This document shows positions 30,631-36,075 of a stretch of DNA of 36,075 nucleotides, piece after piece. Made by a program: the position numbers and the translations under genes. The stretch comes from DAOTZU01 sp034433995 (GTDB lineage Bacteria; Chloroflexota; Anaerolineae; UBA1429). The notes under the pieces are model-generated. The model was given only the letters and a program-made list of their open reading frames with translations, had not been told where the DNA came from and made no database searches. Location: contig DAOTZU010000309.1 in the NCBI GenBank assembly GCA_034433995.1, positions 1 through 36,075 of the forward strand, written 5' to 3'. Within the stretch, counting starts at the first letter, position 1, and each line of letters starts with the position of its first letter.

Positions 30631-33618
30631 ATGAACCCTCCTCAGCGGCGCCTTGTGGGTTTTCTCTACAGCTTGGCGGTGGGCCTCGGCGGTTGGGCGG
30701 TCATCGGCCTGGCTTGCCTCAAGGCCCGCCAACCTTACCCTGCAGCGGCCATCATCCTGTTTATCCTCCTTTCGGCGGGCACCAAGCGTCTGGGCGTTCA
30801 GGTGGCCACGGATGTGACCCATAGTTTGGTGGGCGTCATTGATCTGGCCGCCCTCTTGAGTTTGGGTATCCCCGGTGGCGGCTTGGTGGCCAGCGCCAGC
30901 AGCGCCCTCTGCCGATTGATCTGCCCGGGCGAACGCCCCCGGCGCCCCTGGACGGACAAGTTGTTGCTGGCCCTCTTTGGTAGCGGCCTGAACGGCTGGA
31001 TGGTCGCGGCCGCGGGAACGTGCTACACCGCCCTGGGTGGCGGGCTCCCCTTGTTCGAGATCACCTGGGAGGGCCTTCCCGCTCTGCTTTCGGCTTGTGT
31101 GGCCTGGTTCGTGGTGGATCACCTCGGTTGGTGTGTGGCCGAAGGGATCCGCCACGGATATGCAGGGATGATGCGCTTCCTCAGGCGCATCTTGCCCTAT
31201 TCTTTGGTCATCGAGCTGGCCCCGCTGCCCGCTGCGGTGATCGTCAGCGCGGCGTATCACTCCCCCAGCTCGGCCCTGCTGATCTTGACCCTGCTGGTCA
31301 TCTTGACGGTGGGCTTGGTGCTGCGGAAGCTTTTGCTCTCCCTGGACGAGGAGCGGCGGCATGTACGCGAGCTGGCCACCCTGGGCGGGCTGAGCCAGGC
31401 CCTCTTGAGCGCGCGGTTGGATTTGGAGGAAATCTGCGGGCTGCTCCATCATTACTGCAGCCAGATGGTGGAGGCACCCACCTTTGTCCTCCAACTGCGC
31501 GGCCAGCAAAGCGGTGAGATCAGCACACCCCTCGTGGCGGTGGACGGGCAGGTGTTGCCCGCCGCCCATCCGCCGGGCGAAGGGGCCTTGCGTTGGCTGG
31601 CGGCCCACGGCCAACCCCTTCGCTTGGAAGATGGCCCGGCCGAGGCGTGGCCCTTTCCCCCGTTGGCGGTTGGCGCGCCACCGCGGAGCGCCTTGTATGT
31701 GCCCATCGCCATGGATGGTGAGCTGTTGGGGGTGATCTCCCTTCAAAGCCCCCAGCCCCACGCCTTTACCGCCGAGGATGAGCAAGCGTTGGTGCGGCTG
31801 GCCTCTCAGGCGGCGCTGGGGTTACACACGGCGCGGCTGTATCGCCAAGAGCAGGAGCGCGCCGCTCAATTGGTGGCCATCGCGGCCGTGAGCCGTAAAG
31901 TGGCCTCCATCCTCGATCTGCAGACCCTCTTGGCGGATGCGGTCACGTTGGTGCAGGAAACTTTTGGCTATTATCACGTGGCCATTTTCACCGTCAGCGC
32001 CGAACGCCAAGAGGTGGTTTTCCAGGCCAGCTCCAGCCCGCTCATCCAGGCGCGGGGCGTTACCATACCGTGGAATCAAGGGATTGTGGGGCGCGCCGCG
32101 GCCAGCGGCCGAAGCGTGCTCGTCTCCGATGTGCGGCAGGAGCCAGACTTTGTGCCCGATGCGCGCCTGGCGGAGACCCGCGCCGAGTTGGCCATGCCCC
32201 TGCGGGTGGAGCAGCGCGTCTTGGGCGTGCTGGATCTGCAGAGCGACCGCCCGGGCGCCTTCAGCGAACAGGACGTCGCCGTCTTGCAGATTCTGGCCGA
32301 CCAGATCGCCATCGCCATCGAGGATAGCCGCCTCTATCAGGCCCAGCAGGAACAGGCCTGGGTCTCCACGGCCCTGTTGCAGGTGGCCGAGGCTGTGGCC
32401 CAGCTGACCACCGCCGAGGAGATCTTGGCCACCACGACACGGCTCACGCCCATGCTCACAGGGGTGGATCGCTGCCTGATCTTTTTGTGGTCCGAGGAGG
32501 AGCGGGCATTTATCGTCGCCGAGGTGGCCGGCCTGCCGCGGGAGCAAGCGGCCGCGGTGCGGCAGCAGCGTTTCGCCGCCGATCAACTGCCTTTGCTGCT
32601 CCGTGTGCGCGAGGGCGGCGCCATCTTGCAGGGCCCCGCCGAGGAACTGACCCGCTATTTGCCTCCTCCCCTGGCCGCTTTTCCGCCCCAGGGGGAATAC
32701 ATGGCTTTGCCCCTCAGAGCCAAGGGTCAGGTCTTGGGCGCCCTGGTGACCCTGGAGATGGAGGGGAACCGGCGCCTGGCCACCCACCGCAGGACCATCC
32801 TCACCGGCATCGCCAATTACGCGGCCATGGCCATCGAGAACGCCCGGCTGTACCAGCAGACGCTGCAACAGGAACGCCTCCGCCGCGAGATCGAGCTGGC
32901 GCAGGAGATCCAGCAAAGTTTTTTGCCCGACCGTTGCCCGCACTTTCCGGGCTGGGACCTGGTGGTGGAGTGGCGCGCCGCCCGGGGGATCGGCGGCGAT
33001 TTCTATGACTTTATCCGCTTGGATGCCCAGCATCTGGGCCTGGTCATCGCCGATGTCTCGGATAAGGGGGTGGCAGCGGCGCTGTATATGGCCCTTTCGC
33101 GCACGGTGATGCGTACCGTGGCCCTGGGCACCTTGGGCGTGGCCCAAGTCTTGCGCCGGGTGAACCAGGTGCTCCTGGAGGATTCCGCTTCGGGCATGTT
33201 CGTCAGCATGTTCTATGGCGTGCTCAACCTGGAGACCGGCCTGCTGACCTATGCCCGCGCCGGGCATAACCCGCCGCTCTGGGTGTGGGCGGCCGAGGGC
33301 CGTATCGTGCCTCTGTCGCCGCCGGGCACGATCCTGGGCGTCTTGGAGGATCCCGAGCTCGTTGAGGAGACGATCCAGCTTCAAGTGGGCGATGTTTTGG
33401 TGGCCTACACCGACGGCGTGATCGAGGCCATCAACGAACAGGACGAGGAGTTCGGCGAGGAGCGCCTGCGGAGCTTGCTCCAGCGGGCCACCGAACAGGA
33501 CGCCGAGACCTTGGTCAACCTGATCGATGCGGCGCTGCGCGTCTTTACGGGCGATTGTCCTCAATTTGACGATATCACCCTGATGGTGGTCAAGCGTCTG
33601 CCCTTAGCCCAAGGCTAA
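30631..33618 (+). CDS. 7TM-GAF-GAF-GAF-PP2C (SpoIIE/RsbU-type) phosphatase
   Basis: The 995-residue protein has seven predicted membrane helices in the first 235 residues, then three GAF domains (about 240-400, 405-570 and 575-740), then a coiled connector (RREIELAQEIQQSFLPD) and a SpoIIE-type PP2C phosphatase. Its metal-site acids are in GIGGDFYDFI, VIADVSDKGVAAA, VAYTDGVIEA and QFDDITLMVV. The phosphatase would remove phosphate from the STAS partners when the sensor is stimulated. The GAF domains may bind small ligands or report redox or light; the membrane part may sense a lipid-soluble or envelope signal. The frame is open farther upstream, overlapping the STAS gene, but the ATG at 30631 follows AGGCAGGCG and begins the first helix. 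Confidence 0.92.
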   Translation: MNPPQRRLVGFLYSLAVGLGGWAVIGLACLKARQPYPAAAIILFILLSAGTKRLGVQVATDVTHSLVGVIDLAALLSLGIPGGGLVASASSALCRLICPGERPRRPWTDKLLLALFGSGLNGWMVAAAGTCYTALGGGLPLFEITWEGLPALLSACVAWFVVDHLGWCVAEGIRHGYAGMMRFLRRILPYSLVIELAPLPAAVIVSAAYHSPSSALLILTLLVILTVGLVLRKLLLSLDEERRHVRELATLGGLSQALLSARLDLEEICGLLHHYCSQMVEAPTFVLQLRGQQSGEISTPLVAVDGQVLPAAHPPGEGALRWLAAHGQPLRLEDGPAEAWPFPPLAVGAPPRSALYVPIAMDGELLGVISLQSPQPHAFTAEDEQALVRLASQAALGLHTARLYRQEQERAAQLVAIAAVSRKVASILDLQTLLADAVTLVQETFGYYHVAIFTVSAERQEVVFQASSSPLIQARGVTIPWNQGIVGRAAASGRSVLVSDVRQEPDFVPDARLAETRAELAMPLRVEQRVLGVLDLQSDRPGAFSEQDVAVLQILADQIAIAIEDSRLYQAQQEQAWVSTALLQVAEAVAQLTTAEEILATTTRLTPMLTGVDRCLIFLWSEEERAFIVAEVAGLPREQAAAVRQQRFAADQLPLLLRVREGGAILQGPAEELTRYLPPPLAAFPPQGEYMALPLRAKGQVLGALVTLEMEGNRRLATHRRTILTGIANYAAMAIENARLYQQTLQQERLRREIELAQEIQQSFLPDRCPHFPGWDLVVEWRAARGIGGDFYDFIRLDAQHLGLVIADVSDKGVAAALYMALSRTVMRTVALGTLGVAQVLRRVNQVLLEDSASGMFVSMFYGVLNLETGLLTYARAGHNPPLWVWAAEGRIVPLSPPGTILGVLEDPELVEETIQLQVGDVLVAYTDGVIEAINEQDEEFGEERLRSLLQRATEQDAETLVNLIDAALRVFTGDCPQFDDITLMVVKRLPLAQG

Positions 33619-33685
33619 ATCTCTGGGCCGCCTCTCATATTCACCCCGCAGGGATCATTGAACGCTATGGAGGAGGAGAAATATC

Positions 33686-34735
33686 GTGGAGGGATGGATC
33701 GGGCACAGCACCCTGGCCGAGCGGACGGGGATGGTCATCCCGGCCTATTTTTCGGCCAAACCCTCGACGGAGATGATCCGTCAGTTGCTATGGATCACCC
33801 TGGGCGATTGTGGCCACTATCTACCCTGGGAGCACATCTGGGTGGTGGTGGATGGCGACCTGCGCACGGCGGAGCTGGTGACCGAGGTGCGCGGGCGCCT
33901 TGGCGAAGATTGGGGTGCCCAGTTCAACCTCATCGTCTTGCCGGAAAACCGGGGCAAACTCTGGGCCATCCGCCAAGGGATCGCTGCTTTGCTGGGGGCG
34001 TGGCCCCAGGTAGATTACATCGTCATCCGCGATGGCGACGGCGACCACGCCATCGCCGATATGCCCACCCTGGTGCGCATGGCCTGGCATCTGCACCGGG
34101 GCTATGGCCATTCGCGCTGCATCGTGGCCGGGGCGCGCCGCAGCCGCCATCGGCCCATGGGTTGGCTGCGCGGAGAGCTGGAGCCCTTGTTGGACCGGCT
34201 CACCCTGGATGCGCTGGCCTATCGCCTGGCCCAAGAGGGACGTGCGTTGAACCTGGGCCACTGCCAGGGGGCCGGCGTGCCCGATATCAGCAGCGGGTAC
34301 AAGGTCTATGGACGCGAGATGGCCGAGGAGCTTTTTGTGCGGGCAGCGCCCAACCTGGCCTCTCTCACGGCCGAGGATTACTGGCACTATGGCCCCGAGA
34401 CGGTGACCATCGTGGAGGGCGCCTTGCGGGGGGCGGTCCTTGCCGAAGCGCCCCGCCTCACCTGGGATGGGCAGCCCACCACCTCCTTTGGCGAATTCCG
34501 CGAGCTGGCCCTCTATGGCGAACTGTTGGCCTGGGTGTACACCCGCTTGGAGATTCCTTTGGCGGTGGCCGCGCAGCTCTATGATAACGTGGCCCCCCAT
34601 CTCACCCTGCGCACCACGGCCCAGGGGGCCGAGCTGCTGAGCGCGCTGCGCGCCCATGTCCTCGACAAGGTGCGGGCCTTTCGCGGCGAGGGAGGCCCTC
34701 TCCCCGCGCCCCCGCCGGCCGTGCCCTTTCTCTAG
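33686..34735 (+). CDS. GT-A-like glycosyltransferase family protein
   Basis: The 349-residue protein has a GT-A style N-terminal half. MVIPAYFSAKPS is followed by an acidic strand end (HIWVVVDGDLRTAEL), LPENRGKLWAIRQG as in family 2 enzymes, and DYIVIRDGDGDHAI, a DxD-like motif for metal and nucleotide-sugar. The C-terminal half is helical and not recognised. The substrate and product are unknown; it could modify a glycan or a compatible-solute-like compound. GTG at 33686 follows GGAGGAGG by about 9 bases, and no in-frame ATG lies nearby upstream. It is 67 bases after the PP2C gene, so co-transcription is possible but not shown. Confidence 0.7.
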   Translation: MEGWIGHSTLAERTGMVIPAYFSAKPSTEMIRQLLWITLGDCGHYLPWEHIWVVVDGDLRTAELVTEVRGRLGEDWGAQFNLIVLPENRGKLWAIRQGIAALLGAWPQVDYIVIRDGDGDHAIADMPTLVRMAWHLHRGYGHSRCIVAGARRSRHRPMGWLRGELEPLLDRLTLDALAYRLAQEGRALNLGHCQGAGVPDISSGYKVYGREMAEELFVRAAPNLASLTAEDYWHYGPETVTIVEGALRGAVLAEAPRLTWDGQPTTSFGEFRELALYGELLAWVYTRLEIPLAVAAQLYDNVAPHLTLRTTAQGAELLSALRAHVLDKVRAFRGEGGPLPAPPPAVPFL

Positions 34736-34754
34736 TCCATTCAGGGGGCAGCGC

Positions 34755-34783
34755 TTTGCCCTTCGTCCATTCTGGGGTATAAT
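34755..34783 (+). promoter_or_regulatory. tRNA promoter
   Basis: TTTGCC is followed by 17 bases and a perfect TATAAT. It lies about 85 bases before the tRNA, leaving a GC-rich leader that can form small hairpins (CCCC-GTGA-GGGG near 34807). Confidence 0.75.
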
Positions 34784-34870
34784 TGGCCTGCAGCGTGGTT
34801 GGGCAGCCCCGTGAGGGGTGGGGCGGTGGGCATTCCCCTATCTGTGGGAGCAAAGTACCCCTTTCCATCC

Positions 34871-34943
34871 GGGCCCATAGCTCAGCGGTGAGAGCAGCCG
34901 GCTCATAACCGGTTGGTCCCTGGTTCGAATCCGGGTGGGCCCA
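34871..34943 (+). tRNA. tRNA with CAT anticodon (Met elongator or Ile2)
   Basis: The 73-base cloverleaf is complete. The acceptor stem is GGGCCCA with TGGGCCC, the D arm is GCTC-AGCGGTGA-GAGC, the anticodon stem-loop is CCGG-CTCATAA-CCGG, the T arm is CCTGG-TTCGAAT-CCGGG, and the discriminator is A. CCA is not encoded. It is not the initiator because positions 1 and 72 pair. The loop and flanks (GGCTCATAACCG) resemble Bacillus tRNA-Ile2, whose C34 is changed to lysidine, more than its elongator tRNA-Met, so identity as Ile(CAT) is a real possibility. Confidence 0.95.
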
Positions 34944-35005
34944 CTGAACACACAACCTGTAGCCCCTTACCACTCCCCACATCACAATATCTAGGGCGAC
35001 AAGAG

Positions 35006-35051
35006 CCCCTCCGAAGCCGTACAGCAATATTACAGCAATCGGAGGGGTTTT
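35006..35051 (+). terminator. Terminator after the tRNA
   Basis: CCCCTCCGA pairs with TCGGAGGGG (9 pairs) around a 24-base loop, followed by TTTT. The loop contains ACAGCAA twice. The 3' arm GGAGGGG also lies where a ribosome site for the small ORF at 35055 would be. Confidence 0.7.
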
Positions 35052-35054
35052 GCT

Positions 35055-35165
35055 ATGCCCGACAGACGTTGCCCAGATGAAGGTTGTATCGCCCAGCGGC
35101 GAGGTGCGCTTGTGGTGGGCGGTGTACGGCGGAGTATGGCAAAGCCCTGTCCAGAATGCGGATAA
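35055..35165 (+). CDS. Possible small Cys-rich (zinc-knuckle) protein
   Basis: ATG at 35055 opens a 36-residue frame with CPDEGC (CX4C) near the start and CPEC (CX2C) at the end, a possible zinc site. GGAGGGG lies 7 bases upstream, but it is also the 3' arm of the terminator hairpin, so translation would need the hairpin open or read-through. I do not recognise it. It may be chance; the pair of Cys motifs is the only support. Confidence 0.3.
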   Translation: MPDRRCPDEGCIAQRRGALVVGGVRRSMAKPCPECG

Positions 35166-35196
35166 TGTTCGACGCCAATATTTTTATGCTGACCGC

Positions 35197-35442
35197 TTAT
35201 TGATCACCATCTTGCGGTTTCTCGGGCTTTACCCAGAGAATCATATCGTTGGCGTCGCGAGCCGCGTACTCTTCCAACTCTAACCCAATCTCGATCAACT
35301 GCGCCAATCGCTCGGGCTGGTCGGCCAGCTCCGGGTAAAGCCGCAATAGCGCTTCCCGTATCTGTTCCCGCGAAAGCTTGATGTATCCTACTCCGTCGGC
35401 CATCGTCTTGCCCTCTTTCCCGCCGCGCTTGGCGTCATCCAT
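35197..35442 (-). CDS. Small hypothetical protein next to the CRISPR array
   Basis: The 81-residue frame (or 68 residues from an ATG at 35403, which has AGAGGG 8 bases upstream) encodes a mostly helical acidic protein: REQIREALLRLYPELADQPE, then LIEIGLELEEYAARDANDM, then WVKPEKP. I do not recognise a family; the helix pattern could suit an antitoxin-like or regulatory partner, but that is a guess. It lies between the tRNA unit and the leader-distal end of the CRISPR array on the minus strand. Codon use looks like that of a real gene, and the plus-strand frame opposite has no support. Confidence 0.5.
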   Translation of the reverse strand: MDDAKRGGKEGKTMADGVGYIKLSREQIREALLRLYPELADQPERLAQLIEIGLELEEYAARDANDMILWVKPEKPQDGDQ

Positions 35443-35547
35443 TCGCCCCTGGGCCTCAAGGAGACCAAGCGATGGTGGTGGCGGTAACGCGCCGTGACCG
35501 GTTCAGCCCCGCGCGTGTGGGGAATACGGGGTACCCTTTCCGTTTCC

Positions 35548-36075
35548 CTTGCAGTACCCTCTAAGCGGGTCGAAGGATTGCCACTCTGTCCGCCACCGAG
35601 ACGCCTATATTAGTACCCGACTTTCAGTACCCTCTAAGCGGGTCGAAGGATTGCAACTGGACTGGCTGGACTGGGCTTCGGACTGGCCATTGGACCTTTC
35701 AGTACCCTCTAAGCGGGTCGAAGGATTGCAACCTTGATAGACATTCCAACAAGCTATGTAATGTTTTTCTTTCAGTACCCTCTAAGCGGGTCGAAGGATT
35801 GCAACTTCTTCGAGAGAAATACCGGTTGGCGGAAGAGTTCAATCTTTCAGTACCCTCTAAGCGGGTCGAAGGATTGCACCTCCCAGGCTACGAGGCGGGG
35901 GGATACCTGTTATACGCTTTCAGTACTCTCTAAGCGGGTCGAAGGATTGCAACTGATTGTCGTTGCGGACGGTGTCGAAGAACTTTCAGTACCCTCTAAG
36001 CGGGTCGAAGGATTGCAACCGGTGGCTGAGGCAATCCGCCGCATGGACGAGTTCACTTTCAGTACCCTCTAAGCG
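35548..36075. CRISPR. CRISPR array, 37-bp repeats, truncated by window end
   Basis: Seven full repeats (35548-35584, 35621-35657, 35696-35732, 35769-35805, 35844-35880, 35917-35953, 35983-36019) and the first 20 bases of an eighth (36056-36075) are present. Each begins CTTTCAG and ends ATTGCAAC as written on the plus strand, with CTCTAAGCGGGTCGAAGG in the middle; ACCC and GGGT can pair around a 7-base loop. Spacers are 36, 38, 36, 38, 36, 29 and 36 bases. The first repeat has two mismatches, repeat 5 ends GCACC and repeat 6 has TACTCTC. Read on the minus strand the repeat begins GTTGCAA and ends ACTGAAAG, the usual type I/III form, and the decayed repeat at the left edge is typical of the leader-distal end. 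I therefore infer minus-strand transcription with leader and cas genes to the right, outside the window. Confidence 0.97.

Noticed and set aside
34602..35027. A 141-residue minus-strand frame across the tRNA
   Set aside because: Its DSNQGPTGYEPAALTAELWA segment is the well-known false translation of a CAT-anticodon tRNA; it also overlaps the glycosyltransferase gene end.
35050..35283. A 77-residue plus-strand frame between the tRNA terminator and the CRISPR array
   Set aside because: It conflicts with the better-supported minus-strand small gene, and its start lies within the terminator T tract.
35549..36072. Open frames reading through the CRISPR repeats
   Set aside because: They translate the same repeat over and over and are a by-product of the array.

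Overview
The window looks like a chromosomal segment from a GC-rich bacterium, most likely a member of the Chloroflexota (inference). The evidence is a membrane-anchored protein with a Thr/Pro-rich linker at the left edge, a Firmicute-like clpC-radA-PIN/TRAM-cysS-rlmB gene order, GAF-rich PP2C signalling proteins and large glycan-type membrane enzymes. I see no rRNA, transposase, integrase or phage genes.

Left part (1-11220, minus strand). The housekeeping run reads, in transcription order, clpC - radA - PIN/TRAM membrane protein - stand-alone GltX C-terminal domain - cysS - rlmB - partial Thr/Pro-rich membrane protein. This is a condensed version of the Bacillus clpC-radA-disA-yacL-ispD-ispF-gltX-cysE-cysS-mrnC-rlmB order: disA, ispD, ispF, cysE and mrnC are absent here and gltX is reduced to its anticodon-binding end. 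Upstream of clpC lie an S1-domain protein with its own promoter and terminator, a lipoprotein made of two similar halves, and an orphan excisionase-type HTH protein with a long leader.

Centre (11221-21700). A Gfo/Idh/MocA oxidoreductase is divergent from ftsH. A strong terminator follows ftsH, then a tight six-gene plus-strand operon: FlK-like thioesterase, PfkB sugar kinase, AcoX-type NAD-kinase-like protein (apparently starting at CTG), dihydrolipoyl dehydrogenase, zinc alcohol dehydrogenase, and a small DUF4062/TIR-like protein. It looks like an acetoin/2-oxoacid dehydrogenase locus without E1 and E2. Minus-strand galT and a plus-strand zinc-ribbon/PH-like membrane protein follow.

Right part (21703-34735). 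A minus-strand set holds a ParB-like plus tandem universal-stress fusion, an M23-like secreted protein, a SAM methyltransferase and a large polytopic glycosyltransferase. Plus-strand genes then encode an O-antigen ligase/polymerase-like protein and a compact partner-switching module (STAS, HATPase, STAS, 7TM-GAF-GAF-GAF-PP2C), followed by a GT-A-like protein.

Right edge (34736-36075). A tRNA with CAT anticodon has a good promoter and terminator. Two small ORFs follow, then a CRISPR array of 37-bp repeats (seven full repeats and one cut by the window end). Repeat ends and the decayed leftmost repeat suggest that it is transcribed on the minus strand, with leader and cas genes beyond the right edge.
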